This document shows, in pieces, positions 1 to 9,200 of a DNA stretch of 64,000 nucleotides (its first letter is position 1; each line of letters starts with the position of its first letter). The translations under genes and the position numbers were made by a program. Under the pieces are notes generated by a model. That model did not search any database. It worked only from the letters and a program-made list of their open reading frames with translations, and was not told the DNA's origin. Where the stretch lies: NCBI GenBank assembly GCA_942493375.1, contig OW818698.1, positions 7,378,001-7,442,000 of the forward strand. The letters run 5' to 3'. Source of the DNA: G942493375 sp942493375. GTDB taxonomy: Bacteria; Armatimonadota; UBA5829.

Positions 1-809
1 TGCGGTATGTACCTTCGGGAGCTTTTGCAATGGGTAGTACTGGTCAAGGAGATGATGCCCAGTTTGCCACAGAGGAGGAAATACCACGGCATACTGTTAA
101 CATCTCCGGATTCTGGGTAGGCAAGACCGAAGTAACACGCGGCCAGTATAAGCAGTTTATGAAAGCTGGTGGTTATACGAAGGGTGATCTCTGGTCTCCC
201 GAAGGTCTGGCGTGGAAGCAGGAAGTTCAGCGTGTTCAGCCTGATGACTGGGATGAAGATATTGAATGGGCGAATCCTCCCGGTCAGTTCAAGCAAACAG
301 ATGACCATCCAATAGTAGGGGTAAATTATTTCGAGGCTGAGGCATTCTGCCGATGGGCAGGGTTACGCCTCCTAACTGAAGCCGAATGGGAGAAAGCAGC
401 ACGTTGGGATGGGCAGAACACCCGTATCTATGCATGGGGAGACACCTGGGATGTCACACGAAGCAACAATGCCAATGATCCATTATATAAAGGAGGGCAA
501 ACCGCACCTGTAGGTAAATATCCCACCGGTACGAGTGCGTGCGGGAGCCTGGATATGATCGGTAATGTTTGGGAATGGGTGTTGGACTGGCACGGGCCTG
601 AATACTATCTGACTTCACCAAGTTCGAACCCGCAAGGGCCATCAACCGGAGATCTCCGAGTCATCAAGGGAGGTTCCTGGTTCGGTAGCAATTGGGTCGG
701 CGCTGACAATAATGACAGGTTGCGCGGTGCACAGCGAGGCAGTTTCGATCCACATAATACTAATGGTGGAATAGGGTTCCGCTGCGCTGTTACCGATATG
801 GCGGAGTAA
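1..809 (+). CDS. Formylglycine-generating-enzyme-like (SUMF1 superfamily) protein, 5' truncated by window
   Basis: The reading frame is open from base 3 to the stop at 807-809, and the in-frame residues before the first ATG (position 30) read YVPSGAFAMGS. That is the standard opening of an FGE-sulfatase domain, so the gene starts outside the window. Family hallmarks follow in order: HTVNISGFWVGKTEVT, a GVNYFEAEAFCRWAG block, RLLTEAEWEKAAR, GNVWEWVLDW, VIKGGSW and the closing GFRCA. True FGEs use a CHxSYC cysteine pair just after the GGSW block to oxidise sulfatase cysteine. Here that stretch reads SWFGSNWVGADNNDR and has no cysteine. I therefore expect a non-catalytic or ligand-binding member of the superfamily, often secreted, rather than a sulfatase-maturating enzyme. 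It converges on the following minus-strand gene. Confidence 0.85.
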   Translation, partial: RYVPSGAFAMGSTGQGDDAQFATEEEIPRHTVNISGFWVGKTEVTRGQYKQFMKAGGYTKGDLWSPEGLAWKQEVQRVQPDDWDEDIEWANPPGQFKQTDDHPIVGVNYFEAEAFCRWAGLRLLTEAEWEKAARWDGQNTRIYAWGDTWDVTRSNNANDPLYKGGQTAPVGKYPTGTSACGSLDMIGNVWEWVLDWHGPEYYLTSPSSNPQGPSTGDLRVIKGGSWFGSNWVGADNNDRLRGAQRGSFDPHNTNGGIGFRCAVTDMAE

Positions 810-858
810 GTATATGCAGATTACAAAAGTAATCAACCCTATATGGAAGAGACTGAGT

Positions 859-2034
859 CTATTTCGTATTCAGTTTGCACAGCGGGTCTCCGAGAACTAT
901 GTCTTTCCATCCAATGATTCTGGAACCCGCATAGAATGACTCTGCCAGGTTTCTACCAGACATATAGAGTTCCAGGAAGACACTGGGGGATGCCATCGCG
1001 AATAGATACGGTTCTGTTACGTAACCTTTCGCGCCAGCAACCCCCTGTGATATCAGATCAGCAATCAGGGACTGTCCACCTTCAGTTTTGAGCAAAGTTC
1101 GTCCGCTGGATGATACAGCTGTCTCCGCCAGGCTTCTGGGAGTGAATTTGAGACTATGATATATTTCTGGAGTGAATTTGCTGTCATTACTACCCCATGA
1201 TACATATGCGGTTAGTGGTTTAGAACTGCTTACGAAATCTTCGGATTTGTCGAGTATTATATCGAGTTTTGGTTTACCAGCCAGTAATTGGCTGATATTA
1301 ATCATATCTGCGTTAAAATCTGCGTATCCCAATCTTGAATCACGACACCTGGTTCCGTCTGGATTGATGAAGCATTTCGGCTGAGCAGACGGATCGCCCA
1401 AACCTTTCCCCGGACATACATCCAGTAAGATGGAACGCTGTACAGGTGCGGGTGCAAGCGCTCTGTCGACAAGCGATTTAGCATCAGATTCAGTATAACC
1501 ATCTAGACGGGTAACCAGATAGCCTCCAAATTCAGTGTGTGAGAATGGCTTCTTAGAACGCCAGTAACGATTGATTATTGGTGTCCCTCTGTCACCAAAT
1601 TTGAGATCGAGAGGGTTGATGATACCAATTGTTGCCAGCATACTGTCTACTGATTGTCCACCAGAGCTTCCTCCAGTCGGATCAGACGATAGACGCAATG
1701 GAATACCTTTAGTCAGAACAATGTATTTGATCTGATTAGTTATTTTGTGGCTGGACAGATAATCCTGAATAGGCTTTTGAATATGTTCTTTGTAGTCATC
1801 GGGCGAGATCTGTTCATTTGCAGTTGATAAACTTGAATCATTAGTGGTGATAACAACTTGATATTTTGGTGCAATCTTTCGCTTCATCATGTAGTATGCT
1901 GCAATGCGTGTCGAAACAGGGGAATCAGCATTGCGGACGACTAAGACATCCGTCGGACCACTTGTTACCCGCACGTTGCAGCCCTGAATCAAAAATAATG
2001 AAGCAATAAGAAATACAGTAAGTCTTATATTCAT
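859..2034 (-). CDS. TIGR03790-like lipoprotein of unknown function
   Basis: 391 residues. The N-terminus is a lipoprotein signal (hydrophobic LTVFLIASLFL, then lipobox LIQGC with the modified Cys at residue 19). The body has the features I associate with TIGR03790: VLVVRNADSPVSTRIAAYYM near the mature start, a KYIVLTKGIPLRL strand, and a C-terminal part with LIADLISQGVAGAKGYVTEPY, SPSVFLELYMSGRNLAESFY and a final VLGDPLCK. The function is unknown. The family is reported mainly from genomes with an exosortase sorting system, but no exosortase or PEP-CTERM tail is visible here. It runs convergent to the FGE-like gene, with only 49 bases between the stops, and has its own promoter region at 2035-2220. 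Confidence 0.75.
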   Translation of the reverse strand: MNIRLTVFLIASLFLIQGCNVRVTSGPTDVLVVRNADSPVSTRIAAYYMMKRKIAPKYQVVITTNDSSLSTANEQISPDDYKEHIQKPIQDYLSSHKITNQIKYIVLTKGIPLRLSSDPTGGSSGGQSVDSMLATIGIINPLDLKFGDRGTPIINRYWRSKKPFSHTEFGGYLVTRLDGYTESDAKSLVDRALAPAPVQRSILLDVCPGKGLGDPSAQPKCFINPDGTRCRDSRLGYADFNADMINISQLLAGKPKLDIILDKSEDFVSSSKPLTAYVSWGSNDSKFTPEIYHSLKFTPRSLAETAVSSSGRTLLKTEGGQSLIADLISQGVAGAKGYVTEPYLFAMASPSVFLELYMSGRNLAESFYAGSRIIGWKDIVLGDPLCKLNTK

Positions 2035-2220
2035 AGTCTGATAATAACACAGAATGGGTATCCTTGATAATCCATTCGGACTACATGCAGGTTATCTTCC
2101 TATGCAAGCAAATGCGGTTGCAGGAGTTTTCAAACAGAATGATGTAGTATTACGCTAAGTGAGTTATTTGTTTGGCTGTACACATATCATATACTGTCTG
2201 TTTACTGGAGAACTCAATCT

Positions 2221-3468
2221 ATGTCGTCACTTCGGAATTTATTGATGGTAGATATTTGTCTTAACTATGTAAGGTGTTTTCGTTTATTGATTGCATGCAC
2301 TCTATCGTCGCTTGTTGTCATTGCAATCTGTGGGTGTGCCGAATCTGAGGAGCCTGCGTATAATTTCAAGAAACGCCAGGAACCAAGTGTTGCAGAAAAA
2401 GCCGGAAATTCTTCAAAAAGAGCTGCCTTGGCATTCTCTCCGGATGGAAAGTTTGTGAGTGTTTTTAGTAGTCATATAATGAGACTATGGGATATAACCA
2501 GCGCCAAACCGATTTGCAGCATGAAGCCAGAGAAAGATTCACCCCCATTATGGTCCCCTGATTACACATATCCGCTTATGAATTCGTTGAGGGCCGGTTT
2601 TACTAGAGATGGTGTACCCTATTATGGCAACCATGGCAGATATTTGTTCTGCGATAAGCATTCAGGTGATTTTATAAGGGAATTGTCTGCACCATGTTAT
2701 AAAGCAAAAGATGGCGGAATGATTGTGCATCCTTACACTTTGTCCCAAGATGCCTCCAGAGAGGTAGTTAGCACCGATACAAATACCAATAGCATCTTTG
2801 AAGTTCAAGCTGTCGGTATTGGTAATAAAAAGTATTCAACAATTACGACTGAACGGCGCATTGGGATTGATTTTACTTATATTTCACAAGACGGCAAGTA
2901 TTTCATTTATCCTGTTAATGACAGTGAGCTTGCCTTGATAGCCACAGATACTGGATCAGAAGTAGTAAGGTTTATACATGAACCTATTGCTGGTGGTGAC
3001 AGTTATACATCGTCTGGAACGTATACGACGAGATCATTCATTTGTTTGTCGCCAGATAGCAAATATGCGGCTCTTTACACGACCACAACTCAAACACCTA
3101 CAAGCAATACAAACCAGATGGGTGGGCAAAATGGTGTTGTAGTAGACGTTGCAAATAGCATTTCGTCGGTAAATATATTTTCAGGAAACAAAACTACACC
3201 ATTATTCAAAGCCGTATTTAGGGGTCTAATTCTGAATGTTGTTTTTAGCCAGGACAACAGCACTTTTGCATTGTTATTTAATGGTGAAGCACTTATCTAC
3301 GACACAAAGACGCTTAAAGTTATCCACGTTTTATATAGCGATCATGAACCAATAATGGCCATTGCATTCTCCCCGGACAACAAAAATATCGCAACAATTG
3401 ATGGCAAATCCACTCTAAAGATTTGGAATGCAAAGACAGGTAAAGAATTGCTCTCACTTGAGAAGTGA
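2221..3468 (+). CDS. WD40-like repeat lipoprotein (paralog 1 of 3)
   Basis: 415 residues. The start ATG is preceded by GGAGA 11 bases upstream. A hydrophobic segment (LLIACTLSSLVVIAI) ends at lipobox ICGC, putting the lipidated cysteine at residue 39. After a charged linker, WD40-type blades are visible: AALAFSPDGKFVSVF followed by MRLWD, a central part of weaker blades, and the C-terminal IAFSPDNKNIATIDGKS / LKIWNAKTGKELLSLEK. The blade signatures suggest a periplasm-facing or surface beta-propeller; the ligand is unknown. It shares the SIAEKS-like linker, blade pattern and even the Cys39 position with the next two genes. Upstream bases contain a plausible promoter (TTGTTT, 16 nt, TATACT). 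Only 25 bases separate it from paralog 2, so they are probably cotranscribed. Confidence 0.75.
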   Translation: MSSLRNLLMVDICLNYVRCFRLLIACTLSSLVVIAICGCAESEEPAYNFKKRQEPSVAEKAGNSSKRAALAFSPDGKFVSVFSSHIMRLWDITSAKPICSMKPEKDSPPLWSPDYTYPLMNSLRAGFTRDGVPYYGNHGRYLFCDKHSGDFIRELSAPCYKAKDGGMIVHPYTLSQDASREVVSTDTNTNSIFEVQAVGIGNKKYSTITTERRIGIDFTYISQDGKYFIYPVNDSELALIATDTGSEVVRFIHEPIAGGDSYTSSGTYTTRSFICLSPDSKYAALYTTTTQTPTSNTNQMGGQNGVVVDVANSISSVNIFSGNKTTPLFKAVFRGLILNVVFSQDNSTFALLFNGEALIYDTKTLKVIHVLYSDHEPIMAIAFSPDNKNIATIDGKSTLKIWNAKTGKELLSLEK

Positions 3469-3493
3469 TTGAACAGGAGTAAGGAGATATTTC

Positions 3494-4672
3494 ATGTTAC
3501 TATTATACAAATTCTTGTTTTGCACCACTATAACTTTGCGTTTTAAGTTATTATCTTCCATGTTTGCATCTTGCCTGCTTTGCCTGCTTGCTATTCTGAT
3601 TTCCGGATGTTCAACCCCGAGCAGGACTGCTCACAAACCAAGACAAATCCAGCCATTGAGCATTGAGGAAAAGTCTCAGAATCCTGCCAAAACAGCAATG
3701 TTGGCATTTTCTCCGGATGGCAAGTATGTAATAATATGCGGCTCAACTAATGGGTGGCTCTGGGATCTGAAAAATGCCAAAGTTGTTTGTAATGCACAAC
3801 CAAGAATACGACCGTTTTATGCAGGATTTACAAACGATGGCATTCCCTATTACGGCAATTATGAGAAATACACTTTCTGGGACAAACACTCAGGAGAAAC
3901 AATCAAAGAGCTGAATGCCCCGCTACGTAAGACCTCCAATGGAACGTTTATGGATCCTTTCATGCTATCTCAGGATGTGTCCAAAGAGATAGTAGAAACC
4001 CATGTGAATTCTGGAACTGTTTTTTTGGTAAGGGATCTGAAGACTGGCAATAAATATCCAAAGCTTCCGCTCGAGTCACAGGTATCGTTGTCTGACGCAA
4101 AATTCTCGCAAAACGGTAAATATCTGGTGTTTACATCTCAGGATGATCACGTGGTCATTATGAATACTGACACGGGAACTGAGATAAATAGGATTGCATT
4201 CCAGCCACCTGATAATTGCGTATACCGCTTGGCGCCATTTGTACACTTATCATCCGATGGCACACGTATAGCCCTGGTTGTATCAACAAGCGATAGGCCT
4301 TTCAGCTTAATCAACTTGCAAGGTGGTATAAATATTGATACTGCACTTGTTAACACTACTGTCCGCATATATGCCACGAATTCCATTAAAATGATTGGCG
4401 AGTTATCATTGACTGGTACCGTTGGGAGAGTTGTATTTGCTCCCAATAACCAAACATTTGCAGTCTTGAATGATGGCAAAGCGTTTATCTACAATACGAA
4501 GACTCTAAAATTAATATGCACACTGACCAGCAATGATGAACCGGTTACAGGCATTACTTTCTCCCGGGACAATAAATACATCGCAACTGGAGATGGTGTA
4601 TTCACACTCAAGCTTTGGGATGCAGGAACAGGTAAAGAAATGCTTTCGCTGGAGAAGCCCAAATATGATTGA
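3494..4672 (+). CDS. WD40-like repeat lipoprotein (paralog 2 of 3)
   Basis: 392 residues, start ATG after AAGGAGATATTTC. The signal ends in lipobox LISGC with Cys39. The linker IQPLSIEEKSQNPAKTA is followed by MLAFSPDGKYVIICG...GWLWDL, a middle block with IPYYGNYEKYTFWDKHSGE (nearly the same as in paralog 1: VPYYGNHGRY), and the terminal blade FSRDNKYIATGDG...LKLWDAGTGKEMLSLEK. It is clearly a duplicate of its neighbour. Propeller closure and an extracytoplasmic location are inferred. No catalytic motif is visible. It is separated from paralog 3 by 340 bases that contain two dispersed repeats. Confidence 0.75.
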   Translation: MLLLYKFLFCTTITLRFKLLSSMFASCLLCLLAILISGCSTPSRTAHKPRQIQPLSIEEKSQNPAKTAMLAFSPDGKYVIICGSTNGWLWDLKNAKVVCNAQPRIRPFYAGFTNDGIPYYGNYEKYTFWDKHSGETIKELNAPLRKTSNGTFMDPFMLSQDVSKEIVETHVNSGTVFLVRDLKTGNKYPKLPLESQVSLSDAKFSQNGKYLVFTSQDDHVVIMNTDTGTEINRIAFQPPDNCVYRLAPFVHLSSDGTRIALVVSTSDRPFSLINLQGGINIDTALVNTTVRIYATNSIKMIGELSLTGTVGRVVFAPNNQTFAVLNDGKAFIYNTKTLKLICTLTSNDEPVTGITFSRDNKYIATGDGVFTLKLWDAGTGKEMLSLEKPKYD

Positions 4673-4782
4673 TTACGACCAATAGAGACTATTCCGAATG
4701 TGATACCAAGCAACACCATATAAGGGTTGAATTCTCATACAGCTATTCCGCTGTGGCTGAATCACAAAGTATAATTATTTTT

Positions 4783-4812
4783 TGTCATTCCCAGCTTGAT
4801 TGGGAATCCAGA
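4783..4812. repeat. REP-like short palindrome (TGTCATTCCC...GGGAATCCAG type)
   Basis: ATTCCCA (4787-4793) and TGGGAAT (4801-4807) face each other across a 7-base loop. The flanks TGTC and CCAG match a very common dispersed-repeat style in bacterial intergenic DNA. It lies in the 340-base gap between paralogs 2 and 3 and codes for nothing convincing. Confidence 0.5.
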
Positions 4813-4914
4813 AATATATTACCTGGTAATACACAGGTCGTTGGATTGCAAGGAACCGATCTGAACTTGAGTAGTTTCACAATAAACTTGGGGTAACTAT
4901 TTCACTGTTTTAGT

Positions 4915-4993
4915 TTAGCTTGCTTATTCACCAAGCTTCGCTTTTGTCCGGCAGTAGAGAAAAAAGCTGAGTTAATTTTGAATAATGCGGGCT
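4915..4993 (+). repeat. Dispersed ~80-bp repeat, copy 1
   Basis: This 79-base stretch aligns along its whole length with the reverse complement of 41151-41230. Shared blocks are AATAATGCGGGCT, AAAGCT(A/G)AG, the TTTTGYCCGGCA core and GAAGCTT-like flanks. It ends 4 bases before the ribosome site of the next gene. The second copy also ends just before a ribosome site and points the same way relative to its gene. It could be a MITE remnant or a shared 5' regulatory element. It has partial internal dyad symmetry. Confidence 0.65.
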
Positions 4994-5012
4994 ATGATAG
5001 GAGAATATTCAT

Positions 5013-6074
5013 ATGTCGTATCTGCACCGTATTTCTATTTCAAACGTATTTGCTGAATTTATGACCCGTTCCCATACTGCTATTGCAGTTGTTCTGCTCC
5101 TGGTAGTGTTGTTCATTGTAACCGGCTGTTCGAAACCTGAAAAAACTGTAATTATAAAGAAAAAGATGCCGGAATTGACCATTGCAGAAAAATCCAAGGA
5201 TCCTACAAAAAGAACAGCAGTAGCTGTTTCTTCGGACAGTAAAATGATAACAGTAGGTGTGATGAGTTCAATTGGCATTAAATTGTGGGATTTTGACAAA
5301 TCTCAGTTGATTCGCAATGTTAGTAGCCAAATACCTCCAAGATTTGTTGGCTTTACAAAAGATGGGATACCATTTTATGCTTGCGATGAGACTGTAGTTT
5401 TCTGGGACAAAGAAACTGGTGAACCTTTTCATACAAAACCTGCATATGTAAATAAGAATGGTCGTGGCTTTGTTTATGATCATATAATGCTCCTGCCGGA
5501 TGAGTCAAAGAAGATGCTTGTGGCAGGTGATAAGCCCAAGTATTCTATTAATCGAACAGATGATAGTTTTACAGTCTTTAATGCCCAAAGCAAAACAAAG
5601 ATCAGAAGTTTCAAAATCAATGTAAACGATTCACCATTATGCAATTTTACCTCCTCAGCATATTTGTCATCTGATGGCAAATATATCTGCATTTTGGAAA
5701 TTTCCGAAGGAGCACCAATCAATACAGGGGGAGGCGCTACAACCGCAGATTCTTACTCAATTATCAACATATACGATATGAAAGTGGCAACACCAAACGG
5801 AAAGATTAAGCTCAATGGAATAGTTGGAAAGGTAGTTTTTGCTCAAAACAATCAAACACTTGTAATCCTGGATGAAGGGCAAGCGTATCTGTATAGTCCA
5901 AAGAAACTGGAGTTGATACGTACCCTTGATAATAAGAATGACCCACTCATGGATATTGCCTATTCACCAAGCAACAAATACATGGTTACTGGAGATGGAA
6001 CCCGCAGAATAAAAATCTGGGATGCTATGACGGGTGAATATATAAAAACACTGGAAGAGCCTCGAAGACACTAG
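5013..6074 (+). CDS. WD40-like repeat lipoprotein (paralog 3 of 3)
   Basis: 353 residues, the shortest of the three. The start ATG follows AGGAGAATATTCAT. The signal ends at lipobox IVTGC, again with Cys39. The linker MPELTIAEKSKDPTKRTAVA, the block IPFYACDETVVFWDKETGEPF and the final blade YSPSNKYMVTGDGTRRIKIWDAMTGE repeat the architecture of the two upstream genes, so this is a third tandem paralog. It has lost about 40-60 residues from the middle. The 340-base spacer with a dispersed repeat probably makes it a separate transcription unit. A 13-bp hairpin follows the stop. Function unknown; extracytoplasmic propeller inferred. Confidence 0.75.
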   Translation: MSYLHRISISNVFAEFMTRSHTAIAVVLLLVVLFIVTGCSKPEKTVIIKKKMPELTIAEKSKDPTKRTAVAVSSDSKMITVGVMSSIGIKLWDFDKSQLIRNVSSQIPPRFVGFTKDGIPFYACDETVVFWDKETGEPFHTKPAYVNKNGRGFVYDHIMLLPDESKKMLVAGDKPKYSINRTDDSFTVFNAQSKTKIRSFKINVNDSPLCNFTSSAYLSSDGKYICILEISEGAPINTGGGATTADSYSIINIYDMKVATPNGKIKLNGIVGKVVFAQNNQTLVILDEGQAYLYSPKKLELIRTLDNKNDPLMDIAYSPSNKYMVTGDGTRRIKIWDAMTGEYIKTLEEPRRH

Positions 6075-6092
6075 AACATGGTTTCACGTATA

Positions 6093-6131
6093 GTTGTGGC
6101 GTCTGTTTGTATAACATGCAGACACCACAAC
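6093..6131 (+). terminator. Stem-loop after third WD40-like lipoprotein gene
   Basis: Arms 6093-6105 and 6119-6131 pair over 13 positions with one C:A mismatch and a 13-base loop. There is no T-run after it, so it may end or protect the transcript without being a classic intrinsic terminator. Confidence 0.5.
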
Positions 6132-6209
6132 CAATACCAGCAATCAATTGACCCTCCCCCTCATTCAACGATATAATCCATACAACAATGAATCACTTCG
6201 GAGAAGCAT

Positions 6210-9200
6210 TTGAGATATCTTTTCACACTCCCATTAATATGTCTGATAGCTATATCATATTCCCCAGTATTCGCAGCAAGCCTTGATACATCCAATGGCA
6301 GTGCTATAGCTGTCCCTGCGTCCGGCAAGATAGCTGTTGATGGTAATCTGAATGATTGGGACCTTTCCGGATTGGAGCAGGTTACGCTTGATATTGGAGA
6401 TGCTAATGCTCTGCATGCTGACTATGCGTTAATGTATGATACCAAAAACCTATATCTTGCAGTTAGAGTAGCTGATGCTACTCCAGCCCGTAATGCTTAT
6501 GGTCCGGAGGAAAGCAAGTATTGGGATGGGGACTGTGTGCAACTGCGTGTCTGTACTGATGCGGGTATCGCGACGCCTTTGCCCAATTCAGGGAATGGAA
6601 TGAACGCCGAAAATCTCGGCAAGATATCTCATGTAGGCTTCTGGCACAACCATCTCACTGGAAAGAGCTGGATTCACATAGCCCGCGGAGCCGATAGCGC
6701 AAGCACGGCATTGGTTAATCCGACTGGCTCTCAGTTGGTATTCAAAACATGGCCGGATAGCAAAGGTTATACTCTTGAATGTGCTATACCATGGACCGCG
6801 TTGGGAGTAGAATCGGTACCAAAAACAGGGAGTGTTTTGCCTACTCTATTGGAAGTGCTCTGGGGAGATGGGCAGGGCAGGGCTCAAGTAATCAGGGCAG
6901 CGGCTGTATATACCCATCACCCTACTACATTCGGGTTCAGTAATTGGAGTATGTGGGGGGAGCTGGTTTTGTCTCCTCAAGGCAAACTCTCGCGTCCAGG
7001 TCACCTCACGCTTGAAAAAATCAGAGCGAAAAGTGCCGGAACAAGGATTCCGATTACTCTCTCCCTCAAGAAGCCCGGAGCTGTCAGTGTAAATATACTT
7101 GATGCCAAAGGAAATGTCATCCGTGAACTAGTCAAGGAAACAAAGCAACCTGCCGGCAAGTTGACTATCAACTGGGATGGACGCAACTACGCAGGGCAAC
7201 CGATTGCTCCCGGAAAGTATAAGTGGAATGCAATTACTTATTCACCGGTCAGTGCTAAGTATATTGGAGGGGTAGGCAGTTCTGGCGATCCTCCTTATGA
7301 CACTCCTGATGGCAACGGAGCATGGGGATCCGATCACGTCAACCCTTTAGATACTGCATCGGATTCAACCGGGAATTACTTCCTGTGGAGTATGGCAGAG
7401 CAGGGGAGATCGGTTGTCAAAACAGACCTTTCAGGCAAGACTCTATGGAGAAAAAGTCCGGTTGCCAGAAACCACTGGGGAGATTTTACCAGTATCGCTG
7501 CAGATGGAAAGTGCGTTTATGTGCTGAGTGGAATGGCAATCCCCGAGATAATACGTCTGGATGCTGTCAATGGAAGTTATTTGCCATACAGCCAGGATCG
7601 GTTGGGAGCCGTAGTTTCTGAGAACGACTTACCTGCCGGTATGACTGAGTGGACAGCCACAGGCCTTACAGTGCGAAATGGAATCGGATGCGTCAGTCTG
7701 TATTATGAAAACAGAATAGCGGTAGTCAATCTTTCCGATGGACATGTTACCAATAGTCTCAGGATTGATCGTCCATATGGGGTGTGTTACGATTCCAAAG
7801 GGAATCTGTTTGCCATTTCCAGGGGCAGTCAGTCTCAAACAGCCAGAGTTGTCAGGTTTGATAACGCAATTGGTGATCCGATTGATGTGATTTCTGCCAA
7901 TCTTCTGGAACCAGCCGATCTTGCTGTAATGGCCGATGACAGGATACTGGTTACAGACCCTTCTCCAAATAGCAATCAGATCAAAGTCTTCTCTGCCGAT
8001 GGTATACTGCTGAAAACAATCGGAAAAGCCGGTGGACGTCCTTATGCGGGTAAATATCAACCGAAAAACTTTTTAAGGCCCTGGGGGATAGCGGCAGATT
8101 TTAATGACGGTTTCCTGGTTGCAGAGAATTCTGCTCCGAAGGTTATTACCTGGTTTAAGTCTGATGGAAGTATCAGCAAACGGTGGTTCGGTCCGGGAAC
8201 TTACGGGACAAGTGTCTGGGGTGATCCTACTGATCCGTTTAGTGTCTACTGGCTGGCTTGTGGAAGCAACGCCATGACAGGGTCCTGGGCACGTTCACGC
8301 ATTAATCCGAAGACCGGCAAGTGGAATGGACCGGAGGCCTATTGGGACCTTGAACATGGAGGGTTTTCAGCAGAATTTCAGAAAGCAGCGACTATCTTCA
8401 ATATGCCGCAGTTCTCAATATATAAAGGGCGTAAGTACCTATCCTCCAACTTCGAAGGTATGAGTGTGATGAGGGTAGACGGAGACAAGATGGTCCCTAT
8501 GGGGTACCTGTCAGTCGGTCTAGATGGTCGTCCGTTTATAGTGAGTATGTCCGGGAACGCCTCTGTAAAATCAACTCCCGAAAAACCAGTTACTCAACGT
8601 CACCAGCGGTTGCCTATTCCTCTAAACAATGGAATATATCTTGAAGCTGAGAAGTCTTCAAACATTCCGTCTCCTGACAGAGCTATCAGCAGCTTATTCA
8701 GCTCAGAATATAGCGCTGGTTGGATAGATACTGTGGACGATGGAGATTCATCGCAGGCAGTAGTCAGTTTGCAGCTTGCAAACCAGCAATGGCCTCTACA
8801 CAATCTGTGGTTGAGATGGAACCTGCCCGGTAAATCCGTTTCTCCCGGGCGATATGAAGTCTACGCGCGGATTCGATATGCTGGAAACAACGTGCCTTAT
8901 ATGATTGGATTATCTGCAGGAGCATCGGGCGATTCTCTAAATACCCGTATCAAACCCGAATGGACCAATTCTTCTATCCAGAGCTATGTTTACAGTTGGA
9001 TCAAAGTAGGTGAAGCAACTTTGGCTGCATCGGATAAAATCGTGCAGTTGAATATACCTCAGATAAATTCAGCTGAACTGAGGCTGGATTGTGTGGCGCT
9101 TAGAAAAGTTGATCAGAGACTTCCTCCCAATGTCGGCGGAGCTTCAAGTTTATACGGCTATGGTATGGATGAGAATCTCAATATATACTTTCAGGCCGAC

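Noticed and set aside
4669..4896. 75-codon frame after the second WD40-like gene
   Set aside because: Part of it is the translation of the REP-like palindrome (CHSQLDWES pattern), so it is repeat DNA and not a gene.
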